Shown here one piece after another: positions 8,429 through 17,242 of a stretch of 64,000 nucleotides of DNA (positions within the stretch are counted from its first letter, which is position 1; each line of letters starts with the position of its first letter). A program made the translations under genes and the position numbers. A model generated the notes under the pieces. It had not been told where the DNA came from. It saw only the letters and a list, made by a program, of their open reading frames with translations, and did not search any database. Origin of the DNA: Mycobacterium montefiorense (GTDB lineage Bacteria > Actinomycetota > Actinomycetes > Mycobacteriales > Mycobacteriaceae); the NCBI RefSeq assembly GCF_003112775.1, contig NZ_BFCH01000002.1, positions 197,195 to 261,194 on the forward strand, read 5' to 3'.

Positions 8429-9529
8429 ATGACTACCACCTCCGGCACCGCGGCGAGAGATTCCTCGGGCGTCTTGGCGGTGCTGACCGACGCCAACTTG
8501 CGTGACGAGCTGGACCGGGTCGCCGCGGCCGTCGGCGTTCGAGTGGTCCACGCCGGGGGTTCGGCGGTTGCGAGGAAAACGTGGTCGGCGGCTGCGGCGG
8601 TGGTGCTCGATGAGGCGGCCGCGGAGCGCTGTGGGCGTGCGGGGATGCCGCGCCGCGCTCATGTCAGCGTGCTGAGCGCCGCCGAACCCACGACGGCAAC
8701 TTGGTCGGCCGCAGTTGCGGTCGGCGCCCAACACGTCATGTTCCTGCCCGGGCAGGAACATGAACTGATTCGCGAGCTCGCCGAATCCGCTGATTCGATC
8801 CGAGACGACGGATCGCGCGGCGAGGTTGTCGCGGTGATCGGGGGGTGCGGCGGTGCGGGTGCCTCGTTGTTCGCGGCCGCGCTGGCTCGGGCCGCCGGCG
8901 AGGTGCTGTTGGTCGATCTCGATCCTTGGGGTGGCGGCGCCGATTTGTTGCTCGGCGTTGAGACGACGCCGGGTTTGCGCTGGCCCGACTTGGCATTGCA
9001 GGGCGGTCGCCTCAACTGGTTGGCCGTGCGTGACGCGTTGCCGCGGCTGGGCGGTATCAGCTTGCTGTCGGGCACACGGCGCGGCTACGAGCTGGACGCC
9101 AAGCCCGTGGACGCGGTGATCGATGCGGGCCGGCGTGGGGGAGTCACTGTCGTGTGCGATCTGCCCCGCCGGCTGACCGACGCTAGCCAAGCCGCGCTGG
9201 ATGCCGCGGACCTGGTCGTTGTCGTCAGTCCATGTGACGTCCGGGCGTGCGCGGCGACCGCGGCGATCGCCCCGGTGCTGGCCGCGATCAATCCCAACCT
9301 CGGGTTGGTCGTTCGGGGTCCAGCGCCGGGCGGCTTGCGGGCGGCTGAAATCGCCGACATCACCGGGGTGACGCTGCTCGCGTCGATGAGAGCGCAGCCG
9401 CAACTGGCGGAGCAGTTGGAACGCGGAGGGCTGCGGTTGGGGCGGCGATCCGCGCTGACGGCGGCGGCCCGCCGAGTGTTAGCGGTGCTGCCGCACACGG
9501 GATCTGGGCCGAAGGTCAGGGCGGCGTGA
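8429..9529 (+). CDS. ssd: septum-site-determining/TadZ-like ATPase family protein Ssd
   Basis: A 366-residue MinD/ParA-like protein, first gene of the tad locus. The N-terminal ~130 residues resemble a receiver-like TadZ/CpaE domain; the rest is a P-loop fold with VDLDPWGGGADLLLG as switch region. The nucleotide loop reads GGCGGAGAS (about 138-146) and lacks the lysines of the deviant Walker A motif, so ATP binding or hydrolysis may be altered. TadZ proteins localise the Tad secretion machine; M. tuberculosis Rv3660c (Ssd) was linked to septum regulation and stress. The ATG at 8429 is preferred over 8300 because of length and composition. It overlaps tadA (GTGA). Confidence 0.85.
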   Translation: MTTTSGTAARDSSGVLAVLTDANLRDELDRVAAAVGVRVVHAGGSAVARKTWSAAAAVVLDEAAAERCGRAGMPRRAHVSVLSAAEPTTATWSAAVAVGAQHVMFLPGQEHELIRELAESADSIRDDGSRGEVVAVIGGCGGAGASLFAAALARAAGEVLLVDLDPWGGGADLLLGVETTPGLRWPDLALQGGRLNWLAVRDALPRLGGISLLSGTRRGYELDAKPVDAVIDAGRRGGVTVVCDLPRRLTDASQAALDAADLVVVVSPCDVRACAATAAIAPVLAAINPNLGLVVRGPAPGGLRAAEIADITGVTLLASMRAQPQLAEQLERGGLRLGRRSALTAAARRVLAVLPHTGSGPKVRAA

Positions 9530-10701
9530 GCGGATCGCTTATCGAGCGGGTGCGGGAGCGGCTGGCCACCGAATCGGCTCCGCTGGGTTCTGCGCTGAAG
9601 CCCAACGTGGTGGCCGCTGCGATTCGGGCCGAGTCCGGCGGGGTGCTTGGCGATACCGAGGTGCTCGCGAATCTTCGGGTGCTACAGACCGAGCTGACCG
9701 GCGCCGGCATCCTCGAACCGCTGCTATGCGCGGACGGCACCACCGACGTCCTGGTCACCGCGCCCGACGCCGTGTGGGTCGACGATGGAAACGGTTTGCG
9801 ACGCAGCCACATCCGATTTGCCGACGAGGCGGCCGTGCGGCGGTTGGCGCAGCGGCTGGCGTTGGCCGCCGGCCGGCGCCTCGATGACGCCCAGCCGTGG
9901 GTCGACGGACAGCTGACTGGATTCGGTGCCGGCGGGTTTGCTGTCCGATTGCACGCGGTGCTGCCGCCTGTGGCGGCCGGCGGCACCTGTTTGTCGCTGC
10001 GGGTGTTGCGGCCGGCTACACAGGATCTGGCGGCCCTGACCGCGGCGGGCGCCATCGAGCCCCGGGCGGCCGCGTTGGTGGCCGACATCATCGCGGCGCG
10101 GTTGGCCTTCCTGATTTGTGGCGGCACCGGCGCCGGAAAGACAACCTTGCTGGCGGCCATGCTGGGCGCGGTATCCCCGGTCGAGCGGATCGTCTGCGTC
10201 GAGGATGCCGCCGAATTGGCGCCCCGGCATCCACATCTGGTGAAGCTGGTCGCAAGGTGCGCCAATGTCGAAGGCGTGGGCGAGGTTCCGGTGCGCCAAC
10301 TCGTCCGGCAGGCGTTGCGGATGCGGCCGGACCGCATCGTGGTCGGCGAGGTCAGGGGAGCCGAAGTGGTAGACCTGCTGGCGGCGCTGAACACCGGGCA
10401 CGACGGCGGGGCGGGCACGGTGCATGCGAACAATCCGGGTGAGGTTCCCGCCCGGCTGGAGGCGTTGGGCGCGCTTGGCGGTCTGGACCGCGCGGCCTTA
10501 CACAGCCAGCTCGCCGCGGCGGTGCAGGTGCTGCTGCACGTCGCCCGCGATCGACAGGGTCGGCGCTGGCTCGCCGAGATCGCGGTGCTGCGCCCAGTCG
10601 ACGGGCGCGTCCGGGCGATCACGGCGTGGCAGGCAGAGCAAGGCATGACCGACGAAGCGGACGAACTGCATCGTTTGCTGCGAAGCCGGTTGCCGGCATG
10701 A
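9526..10701 (+). CDS. tadA: Tad/Flp pilus secretion ATPase TadA (CpaF)
   Basis: A 391-residue type II/IV secretion ATPase. Walker A GGTGAGKT lies at residues 199-206, the Asp box near IVCVEDAAEL, Walker B and flanking LRMRPDRIVVGEVRGAEV, and the His box NTGHDGGAGTVHAN, all standard for CpaF/TadA. The hexameric cytoplasmic ATPase powers assembly of Flp pilins. The GTG start overlaps the ssd stop, and the 3' end overlaps tadB by ATGA, showing a tightly coupled operon. M. tuberculosis counterpart: Rv3659c. Confidence 0.93.
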   Translation: MSGSLIERVRERLATESAPLGSALKPNVVAAAIRAESGGVLGDTEVLANLRVLQTELTGAGILEPLLCADGTTDVLVTAPDAVWVDDGNGLRRSHIRFADEAAVRRLAQRLALAAGRRLDDAQPWVDGQLTGFGAGGFAVRLHAVLPPVAAGGTCLSLRVLRPATQDLAALTAAGAIEPRAAALVADIIAARLAFLICGGTGAGKTTLLAAMLGAVSPVERIVCVEDAAELAPRHPHLVKLVARCANVEGVGEVPVRQLVRQALRMRPDRIVVGEVRGAEVVDLLAALNTGHDGGAGTVHANNPGEVPARLEALGALGGLDRAALHSQLAAAVQVLLHVARDRQGRRWLAEIAVLRPVDGRVRAITAWQAEQGMTDEADELHRLLRSRLPA

Positions 10702-11504
10702 ACGGCCTAACGACCGCCGCGTTGCTATTGGCATTGGCGCTCTGGGTCTTTCCGTCATCACCGCGGCCACGAATCGCCGTGGCGACCCCAGCGCACCGAC
10801 GGGTCATGGTCGGGGCGCGCGGGGCCGGCGGCGTCACCGTCTGCACCGCTGTCGTGGCCGCGGCGTTGTTGCCGCTGGCGACGGTCCTGGCCGCCGCGGT
10901 GGTGGCCGGCACGGCTGGCGTGCGCTACCGTCGCCGACGCCAGATCCGGCGCGCGACACAGGAGGGCCGGACGCTGGAAGCCGCGCTCGATGTGTTGGTC
11001 GGAGAGCTGCGCGTCGGCTCGAATCCGGTGCAGGCGTTCGAGGTGGCCGCCGGCGAAACCGTTGGTGCGGTTGCCGTGGCACTGCATGCCGTCGCAGCCC
11101 GGGCGCGATTGGGTGCCGACGTCACGGCCGGCCTGCGCGCCGCCGCACGATCGTCAGCCCAGCCAGCGCATTGGCATCGATTGGCGGTGTGCTGGCAGCT
11201 GGCCGGTGCTCACGGCCTAGCGATCGCGACCCTGATGCGTACCGCGCAGCGCGATATCGTTGAGTATCAACGATTCTCGGCACGGGTCAGCTCGGGCATG
11301 GCCGGGGCGCGTGCCACCGCGGCAATACTGGCGTGCCTGCCGTTGCTTGGAGTCTTGCTGGGCCAACTGATCGGGGCTCGTCCACTGGGCTTCTTGCTCA
11401 GCGGGAACGCCGGGGGATGGCTGTTGGTTGTCGGATCGGTGCTCGCGTGCGGCGGGTTGCTGTGGTCGGACCGAATCATCGAGCGTGCTGGAGCGGGGGC
11501 ATGA
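10698..11504 (+). CDS. tadB: Tad pilus inner-membrane platform protein TadB
   Basis: A 268-residue membrane protein of the T2SSF (GspF/TadB) class. Hydrophobic helices lie near residues 5-20, 45-70, 205-230 and 240-260, with a cytoplasmic T2SSF core containing LEAALDVLVGELRVGSNPVQAFEVAA. With TadC it forms the membrane platform for pilin extrusion driven by TadA. The start is set by the ATGA overlap with tadA; the 3' end has the same overlap with tadC. Counterpart: Rv3658c. Confidence 0.88.
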   Translation: MNGLTTAALLLALALWVFPSSPRPRIAVATPAHRRVMVGARGAGGVTVCTAVVAAALLPLATVLAAAVVAGTAGVRYRRRRQIRRATQEGRTLEAALDVLVGELRVGSNPVQAFEVAAGETVGAVAVALHAVAARARLGADVTAGLRAAARSSAQPAHWHRLAVCWQLAGAHGLAIATLMRTAQRDIVEYQRFSARVSSGMAGARATAAILACLPLLGVLLGQLIGARPLGFLLSGNAGGWLLVVGSVLACGGLLWSDRIIERAGAGA

Positions 11505-12094
11505 GCACCGCGGCGGTATTGCTCGCGGTGGCCTTGCTGATCGGCCCCGGCCCATCGGTGGTGCGGGCGCGCGCCGGGACAACCGCTCGCGCGCAACGGG
11601 TGCGGCCTGGGTTGACCGAAGCGCCCGCTCATCGATCCGACCCGCTGGCGGTCGCGTCCAGCCTGGACGTGCTGGCCGTGTGCTTAGCGGCGGGCATGGC
11701 CGTGTCGAACGCGGCGGGCGCTACCGCAGCGTCCGCGCCACCGAAGCTCGCGCGGGTGTTGCGGCGGGCCGCTGATCTGCTGGCTCTGGGCGCCGATCCC
11801 GCCGTCGCATGGTCGATCTCGCCAAAGGCTGTGGTCGATGTGCAGACCGATGCGCTACTGCGACTTGCGCGGCGGTCGGCATCGTCGGGAGCAGCGCTGG
11901 CCGGCGGCGTCGCGGAACTGGCCGATCAGTCTCGTCACGACGCCGCACACACCGCCGCGGCGGCCGCCGAGCGGGCTGGGGTGCTGATCGCCGGACCGCT
12001 CGGCCTGTGTTTTCTGCCGGCATTTGTCTGCCTAGGCATTGTCCCGGTGGTGGTGGGGCTGGCCGGAGATGTTCTGCAGTCGGGTTTGCTGTGA
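11501..12094 (+). CDS. tadC: Tad pilus inner-membrane platform protein TadC
   Basis: A 197-residue T2SSF-type membrane protein. It has an N-terminal helix (about 3-18), a cytoplasmic domain with LDVLAVCLAAGMAVSNAA resembling that of TadB, and a C-terminal pair of hydrophobic segments ending in VVVGLAGDVL. It is shorter than Gram-negative TadC, as usual for actinobacterial tad loci. The ATG at 11501 forms an ATGA overlap with tadB. Counterpart: Rv3657c. Confidence 0.85.
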   Translation: MSTAAVLLAVALLIGPGPSVVRARAGTTARAQRVRPGLTEAPAHRSDPLAVASSLDVLAVCLAAGMAVSNAAGATAASAPPKLARVLRRAADLLALGADPAVAWSISPKAVVDVQTDALLRLARRSASSGAALAGGVAELADQSRHDAAHTAAAAAERAGVLIAGPLGLCFLPAFVCLGIVPVVVGLAGDVLQSGLL

Positions 12095-12118
12095 CGCCGC
12101 AACAGAGGGGATGCATTG

Positions 12119-12319
12119 ATGATCAACATGTTTCGCGTAGTGATCGCGCGGATGACGCTCCTGGCCACCGACGAGTCGGGGATGTCGACGGTCGAATACG
12201 CGATCGGCACCATCGCCGCGGCCGCCTTCGGCGCGATCCTGTACACCGTCGTCACCGGCGATTCGATCGTGTCGGCGTTGACCAACATCATCGGTCGCGC
12301 GCTCAACACCAAGGTCTAG
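12119..12319 (+). CDS. flp: Flp-type pilin (DUF4244)
   Basis: A 66-residue prepilin. The class III/Flp processing signature is visible: ESG followed by MSTVEYAIG, with cleavage expected after the Gly and the conserved Glu-Tyr at mature positions +5/+6, then a hydrophobic helix (AAAAFGAILYTVV) that forms the pilus core. An AGAGGGG ribosome-binding site at 12104-12110 lies 8 bases before the ATG at 12119; a TTG three bases upstream is the alternative. Counterpart: Rv3656c. Curli-independent Flp-like pili have been proposed in M. tuberculosis; assembly here is inferred from the full locus. Confidence 0.9.
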   Translation: MINMFRVVIARMTLLATDESGMSTVEYAIGTIAAAAFGAILYTVVTGDSIVSALTNIIGRALNTKV

Positions 12320-12342
12320 CCGGCTGTGCCGGTTCGAGCACC

Positions 12343-12645
12343 GTGGAAGGCGCATTGGCGATCGCCACGCTGGTCGTCGTGCTGGTGGGATGCCTGGCGG
12401 GGATCACGGCTGTGTCGATGCAAGTCCGCTGTGTCGATGCCGCCCGCGAAGCCGCCCGGTTGGCCGCCCGCGGTGACGAACATTTCGCGGTCGACGCGGC
12501 GCGCCGGATCGCGCCGGGGGGAGCGCAAGTCTCGTTGCACCGCGACGGTGACTTCCTTGTGGCGACGGTCGTTGCGCACTCAAAGGCATTGCCCACGTTG
12601 GATATTAGTGCTAGGGCCGTGTCGGCGGCAGAGCCGTCACGATGA
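12343..12645 (+). CDS. TadE-like minor pilin, start uncertain
   Basis: The frame reads ...AGSSTVEGALAIATLVVVLVG then ITAVSMQVRCVDAAREAARLAARGD, the TadE-like pattern of a prepilin-like N-terminal helix followed by a CVDAAREAAR segment. The homologous part clearly extends upstream of 12343 (AGSST precedes the conserved Glu). No ATG, GTG, TTG or CTG occurs in this frame in the bases between 12262 and 12343, so the GTG at 12343 is given only as the first usable start and would leave ~100 residues (125 in M. tuberculosis Rv3655c). Either initiation is non-canonical or the 5' end is damaged. It overlaps the tadG-like gene. Confidence 0.7.
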   Translation: MEGALAIATLVVVLVGCLAGITAVSMQVRCVDAAREAARLAARGDEHFAVDAARRIAPGGAQVSLHRDGDFLVATVVAHSKALPTLDISARAVSAAEPSR

Positions 12646-12973
12646 TCGCGGCTCGGCGACCGTGCTGGCGGTGGCGATGCTCGCGGTGCTGCTGTGCGTC
12701 TCGGGCGCCGGGGCATACCTCGGTTCGGTGGTGGTGGCACGCCATCGTGCGCAAGCGGCTGCCGATCTGGCCGCGTTGGCTGCCGCGGCGCGGTTGCCTG
12801 CTGGAACGGGGGCGGCCTGCGTCCGGGCGAGTGCGGTAGCCCGCGCGATGCGGGTCGACGACGTCGTCTGCCGGGTGGACGATCTTGACGTCGTCGTCAT
12901 CGTTCACGTGGCGGTGCCGTTCGCCGGTGTGGCCCAGGCCGCCGCGCGGGCCGGGCCGGTCGACGCGGCGTGA
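12608..12973 (+). CDS. TadG/TadE-like secreted helicase-like pseudopilin (Rv3654c family)
   Basis: A 121-residue protein in the frame RHDDRGSATVLAVAMLAVLLCVSGAGAYLG followed (here given in parts) by VVVARHRAQAAADLAALAAA. This is the mycobacterial Rv3654c-type signature: a DRGSATV prepilin-like motif, one membrane helix and a conserved RHRAQAAADLAALA segment. The family name with 'helicase/secretion neighbourhood TadE-like protein' in databases reflects context, and I see no helicase feature. The GTG at 12608 lies inside the tadE-like gene; later GTG and ATG codons (12659, 12674) are alternatives. It is the last gene of the tad operon and meets the convergent Rv3651-like gene without a gap. 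Confidence 0.75.
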   Translation: MLGPCRRQSRHDDRGSATVLAVAMLAVLLCVSGAGAYLGSVVVARHRAQAAADLAALAAAARLPAGTGAACVRASAVARAMRVDDVVCRVDDLDVVVIVHVAVPFAGVAQAAARAGPVDAA

Positions 12974-14011
12974 TCAGCCGTTGTCGTCCGGCTCCCTTGG
13001 CAGGCCGGCGCCGGCGAGCTCCTCGTCACTGGGCAATCGCAGCGAGACCAGACCGACGAAGGTGTCCGGCTCGAGTTCCACTCGATTGGCCGTCACGTGC
13101 ACGGGCACCCAATTGCCGTCGATGCCACGCATCCGCAGCACGCGGCTGGTCGTTCCCTTGCCGAATTCCTTGGTCATGGCTGACATCTGGGGCACGTCGT
13201 CGGGATGGACCTTCGGCCTGTCCTTATCGGAGCCCCGCCAGTCGTAGAAGGTGCAAGGCTCGTCGAGCCATTTCAACAGGGTCCAGTTGTTCAGGTCGAC
13301 GAGCGCCCGGTGCACTCCGGCCTGACGCAGCCCGTCGAGGATTCGCAGGGCCAGGTCATCAGTGGAGACCACCGGGCCCTTGAGTTCGGCGCGCCAGTTC
13401 ATCGCCCGTGCGACGAGGTGGTCTCTGCCGTCCGGCCCGGGCTCGAGCCCGCTGCGGCCAATGAAACCAATCCGGATAGGATTTCCCTGCCAGTCAGTGA
13501 GATCCCAAGTGCTGCAGATTGTTTGGCCGGGCTCCGCCTTGACCGCCATGGCAAGGACTTTGGTTTCGTTCGGATTGAGCTCGCGTGAAGGGAGATCTTC
13601 GGCAAACGCTCGGCCAAAGGTGACTTCGACTTCGGGGTTCTTGCCGCTAATGGCCAGCGACTCCCGGGTGTCGGTGGCCACCCCAAGGGTGAGGTCCCAC
13701 TTCAGTGGGCCCGCAATCGGCCGCTCGGGCGGATCGATGTCGGCAGGGCCGGTCCACACATGCACGCCGTGGATACAGCCGTCGGACATCACCACCGGTT
13801 CGGTGCGGATCACGCGATCACGCTTGGGAGTGATGCTGGTCAGGCTCTGGCCGGTGCGCATCGACTCGGCGATCGCGGTCCGGACCGCGGCCAGATGGGG
13901 ACTGCGGCGGAGGAAGGTCGTGATGGGGACAAGGTTCTTGAGTTGCCGCCCCTGAGATACCACGGCGGGCTCGTCCCCCAGTGTCTCCACGAGCAACCAG
14001 TCGTGGGCCAT
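12974..14011 (-). CDS. PAS/GAF-type tripartite protein (Rv3651 homologue)
   Basis: A 345-residue cytoplasmic protein colinear with M. tuberculosis Rv3651, whose crystal structure shows three sensory-like domains (PAS-GAF-PAS). Here the N-terminal part (1-110) contains LKNLVPITTFLRRSPHLAAVRTA, the middle (110-210) contains the GIATDTRES-like region, and the C-terminal part (215-340) has LDEPCTFYDWRGSDKDRPKVHP. No kinase, cyclase or DNA-binding domain is attached, so it probably senses or scaffolds rather than catalyses. The ATG at 14011 starts MAHDWLLVETLG. It converges on the tad operon with its stop directly abutting. Confidence 0.82.
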   Translation of the reverse strand: MAHDWLLVETLGDEPAVVSQGRQLKNLVPITTFLRRSPHLAAVRTAIAESMRTGQSLTSITPKRDRVIRTEPVVMSDGCIHGVHVWTGPADIDPPERPIAGPLKWDLTLGVATDTRESLAISGKNPEVEVTFGRAFAEDLPSRELNPNETKVLAMAVKAEPGQTICSTWDLTDWQGNPIRIGFIGRSGLEPGPDGRDHLVARAMNWRAELKGPVVSTDDLALRILDGLRQAGVHRALVDLNNWTLLKWLDEPCTFYDWRGSDKDRPKVHPDDVPQMSAMTKEFGKGTTSRVLRMRGIDGNWVPVHVTANRVELEPDTFVGLVSLRLPSDEELAGAGLPREPDDNG

Positions 14012-14311
14012 GCAGTCGATTTTAGGGCGCCGACGCGGATTCGTGGTTGTGCGGGCGTGCTGTCAGCGCTCCAGCAAATCCCGCGATGTCGCCAGCTCGG
14101 ATAACGGCGATTCGGCTTCGGCGCCGCTAAGTTACTGATAAGTTTGCATTCGAGATCTCAGCCTTGGTAGGTTTTCTGCTCCGGCCGTTGGTCGCGCTTT
14201 GAGACAACATGCTGGCGTTTCTTTAGTAAAGAGGAGACGCATTCGGCGGTTGTTGTATGCACTTCCGTGGAGGTCGACCGTCGAGGGGTCGGTCGCCGTC
14301 TATCGGGTTGC
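14012..14311. other. intergenic region, no gene recognised
   Basis: These 300 bases separate two leftward genes and must carry the promoter of the Rv3651-like gene near its right-hand part. In M. tuberculosis PE/PE_PGRS genes occur in this interval; none is present here. I see no convincing coding frame, RNA gene or repeat. Confidence 0.5.
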
Positions 14312-16627
14312 TCAGCGCGATCTTTCCGGTAACTCCGCAAGTACTAGTCGCAGCACCTGCACCGCTCCCGCTTTATCCAGCGGGTCGTTGCCATTGCCAC
14401 ACTTTGGGGACTGCACACACGACGGACAGCCCATCGGACATTCGCATGCCTCGATGGCCGCGGCCGTGGCACTCAACCAAGTGCGAGCCTTCCGGAAGCC
14501 GCGTTCGGCGAATCCTGCCCCGCCCGGATACCCGTCATAGACGAAGACGCTGGGCTCACCCAGCGGGCCCAGCGCGGTGGACATCCCGCCAATGTCACCG
14601 CGGTCGCAGCTGGCCACCAACGGCAGCAGTCCAATGGCCGCGTGTTCGGCGGCGTGCAACGAGCCAGGAATCCGAGTTGCGTCGATCCCGTTGCGCGCCA
14701 ACGCCTCCGGCGTGATCGTGTACACGACCGCAGTGGTATCGAGGACGTGTTCGGGCATGTCCAGCTCGATGAAATCGATCACCTCCCCGGACAGTCGCCT
14801 ACGCAGGTACCCGACGACCTGGTGTGTGACCCGGACCGGCACCACGCCCAGGGTGACCGGACCGAAAGTCGATTGCTCGCCGCTGCCGGTGACGTTGATG
14901 TCGGTGATTTCGCGGGCGAACGTCGCATAGCCGGGATCCTCGGCGTGTACGAAGGCCATTCCGCTCTCGAAATCCAGCGAATCGACCACATAACTGTCGC
15001 CCTGGTGCAGATATACCGCCCCCGGGTGGACCGAGGCGGGCGCCTGACCGGTCCCGGTGCTGCCCAGCAGTCGTCCCGTATCTGCCTCCACGATGACGAT
15101 CTGGTCGCCCGCAGTGCCTCGGATGTCCACCGCGCCATGCGGTTCTAGACCGGGCACCGGAAAGTACTTGCCGTCCCGCCGGCGCAGCAGCCCGTCGTCG
15201 ACCAGCCCGTCGGCCACGCGCGTCGCGCCGAGCTCCCGGACCTCCTCCTCCTTGAGGGGCAATTCTGTTGCAGCGCAAAGAAGTTGCGGACCGAGGAGGT
15301 AGGGATTGGCGGGATCGATCACCACCCGCTCGACCGGCCTGTCCAGCAGCGCCGCGGGGTTGTGCACCAGATAGGTGTCCAGCGGATCGTCGCGGGCGAT
15401 CAGCACCACCAGCGCGCCCTGTCCGCGCCGGCCCGACCGGCCGGCTTGCTGCCAGAACGACGCAACCGTACCGGGAAACCCGGCGAGCACCACCGCATCC
15501 AGCCCCGCGATGTCGACTCCCAACTCCAGCGCGTTGGTGGTGGCCAAGCCCCGCAAGCGGCCCTCGGCCAGCGCGCGTTCCAGCGCATTGCGGTCCTCGG
15601 CGAGATAACCGGCCCGGTATGACGCCACCGTCTGCGACAGCCCCGCGGCGACGTCGTCCAGTCGCGCTTGGGCGCCCAGCGCGGTCAATTCGGCCGCGCG
15701 CCGCGAACGAACGAAGGTCAGGGTCTGGGCCCCCTCGGCGACCAGATCGGCCATCACCCGCGCCGCCTCGGCACCGGCGGAGCGTCGCACCGGGGCGCCA
15801 TGCTCGCCGGTGATGTCGGTGCGCAAGGCCGGTTCCCATAGCGCCACGGTGCGAGCACCTTGCGGGGAACCGTCTTCGGTGACCTCTTCAACTGGCAGGC
15901 CGATCAGTTCGGCGGCCGTCGTACCTGGCGAATCCGTCGTCGCGCTGGCGAAAATCACCGTCGGCGCGGTCGAATAGCGCGCGCACAGACGCAACAGACG
16001 GCGCAGCACCATCGCCACGTTCGAGCCGAAGACGCCGCGGTAGTAATGACATTCGTCGACGATCACGTAGCGCAGGCCGCGCAGTAAGACCGCCCAGCGC
16101 GAATGATTTCGCAAAATGGATAAATGGATCATGTCGGGGTTGGAAAACAGCCATCGGGAACGCTCGCGCGCAAAGCGGCGGACCTCGGCGGGGCTGTCGC
16201 CGTCATAGGCCGTTGGCGCGACGTTGGCCAGGCGCGGGATAGCCGACGTCAGCGTGTGCGCGGTGCGTAACTGGTCGTGACCGAGGGCTTTGGTCGGCGA
16301 CAGGTACAGCACCCGGGCCAACGGATCGGTCGCCAGCGCATTGAGAACGGGCAGTTGATAGGCCAGCGACTTGCCCGAGGCGGTACCCGTGCTGACCACG
16401 ACATGACGGCCGGCGTGGGCCAATTCGGCGGCCCGCGCCTGGTGTGACCACGGTGCGCTGATACCGCGGTCGGTCAAGGCCGCAATGACGTCGGGTTCGG
16501 CCCATTCCGGCCAAATATGGGGCCGCCCGGCGCGCGCCGGCAGCTCCGCGACGTGGCGCAGCGGATGCTCGTCCGGTGCGGTGCCGGCGAGCGCGACGGC
16601 CAGCAGACCGCTGCCGAAACTCGCCAC
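14312..16627 (-). CDS. DEAD/DEAH-box helicase with C-terminal DUF1998 zinc module (MrfA/YprA type)
   Basis: A 771-residue superfamily 2 helicase. Motif I is GTASGKS (about 81-87), motif Ia is LSPTKALGHDQL, motif II is DECH in VIVDECHYYRG, motif III SATTDSP, motif IV-VI include ATTNALELGVDIAGLDAVVLAGFPG and QQAGRSGRRGQ. The C-terminus carries four Cys in CECPMGCPSCVQSPKCGNG, the DUF1998 zinc site. This layout matches MrfA/YprA-type 3'-5' DNA helicases, which in Bacillus act in repair of mitomycin-type damage. Counterpart: Rv3649. Repair role here is inferred. Confidence 0.9.
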   Translation of the reverse strand: MASFGSGLLAVALAGTAPDEHPLRHVAELPARAGRPHIWPEWAEPDVIAALTDRGISAPWSHQARAAELAHAGRHVVVSTGTASGKSLAYQLPVLNALATDPLARVLYLSPTKALGHDQLRTAHTLTSAIPRLANVAPTAYDGDSPAEVRRFARERSRWLFSNPDMIHLSILRNHSRWAVLLRGLRYVIVDECHYYRGVFGSNVAMVLRRLLRLCARYSTAPTVIFASATTDSPGTTAAELIGLPVEEVTEDGSPQGARTVALWEPALRTDITGEHGAPVRRSAGAEAARVMADLVAEGAQTLTFVRSRRAAELTALGAQARLDDVAAGLSQTVASYRAGYLAEDRNALERALAEGRLRGLATTNALELGVDIAGLDAVVLAGFPGTVASFWQQAGRSGRRGQGALVVLIARDDPLDTYLVHNPAALLDRPVERVVIDPANPYLLGPQLLCAATELPLKEEEVRELGATRVADGLVDDGLLRRRDGKYFPVPGLEPHGAVDIRGTAGDQIVIVEADTGRLLGSTGTGQAPASVHPGAVYLHQGDSYVVDSLDFESGMAFVHAEDPGYATFAREITDINVTGSGEQSTFGPVTLGVVPVRVTHQVVGYLRRRLSGEVIDFIELDMPEHVLDTTAVVYTITPEALARNGIDATRIPGSLHAAEHAAIGLLPLVASCDRGDIGGMSTALGPLGEPSVFVYDGYPGGAGFAERGFRKARTWLSATAAAIEACECPMGCPSCVQSPKCGNGNDPLDKAGAVQVLRLVLAELPERSR

Positions 16628-16875
16628 GTCGCACCCTCCAAGAATCCATCAGGAACACAAGTCTGTCGCCGACGCGACGAACATGATTGACTGTTTGCGG
16701 TCGTAGCTTCTGTGTTCGTGTCAAAACTTCGCAGGATCGACGTTGCGACCCGCGGTTCCTGCGAGGTTAACGGTCGGGTGAAGTTCCGACTACTCCGTGA
16801 GGTATGGCGGTGACAACGGGCCCGGTGCGCCCAAACGCGGTGCACCGAACCTTGAAGAAAAGGAAAGATCGAGAA

Positions 16876-17079
16876 ATGCCGAAGGGAACTGTGAAGTGGT
16901 TCAACGCGGAGAAGGGGTTCGGCTTCATCGCCCCTGAAGATGGTTCCGCGGACGTTTTTGTCCACTACACGGAGATCCAGGGTTCGGGCTTCCGCACCCT
17001 CGAAGAAAATCAGCAGGTCGAGTTTGAGATCGGCCACAGCCCTAAGGGCCCCCAGGCCACCGGAGTCCGCTCCGCTTAA
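16876..17079 (+). CDS. cspA: cold-shock-domain protein CspA
   Basis: A 67-residue single cold-shock domain with RNP1 KGFGFIAP and RNP2 DVFVHYTEI, opening [14 protein letters not shown]. It binds single-stranded RNA/DNA as an RNA chaperone. The ATG at 16876 has a purine-rich AGGAAAG site upstream; the frame stays open to 16804 but the domain begins at 16876. About 200 bases of leader are available upstream, and the gene is followed at once by a strong terminator, so it is probably monocistronic. Counterpart: Rv3648c. Confidence 0.95.
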   Translation: MPKGTVKWFNAEKGFGFIAPEDGSADVFVHYTEIQGSGFRTLEENQQVEFEIGHSPKGPQATGVRSA

Positions 17080-17097
17080 ATCGAGCAGATTCTGACG

Positions 17098-17143
17098 AAA
17101 ACCCCCCGTGCAATCCGCTTAGCGGGTTCTGCCGGGGGGTTTT
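17098..17143 (+). terminator. intrinsic terminator of cspA
   Basis: AAAACCCCCCG at 17098-17108 pairs perfectly with CGGGGGGTTTT at 17133-17143, 19 bases after the cspA stop. The symmetric A-tract/T-tract means it could also stop leftward transcripts. A smaller stem (CCGCT/AGCGG) sits in the loop. Confidence 0.9.
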
Positions 17144-17242
17144 CACTATCTATTCACGGGTGCGCCACCGCCACCCGGGAGTGGGTGACCCGGCGCGCCG
17201 AATGCCTGGAAGCGGGGATGGACGACCTGGCTTACTGTCGGT

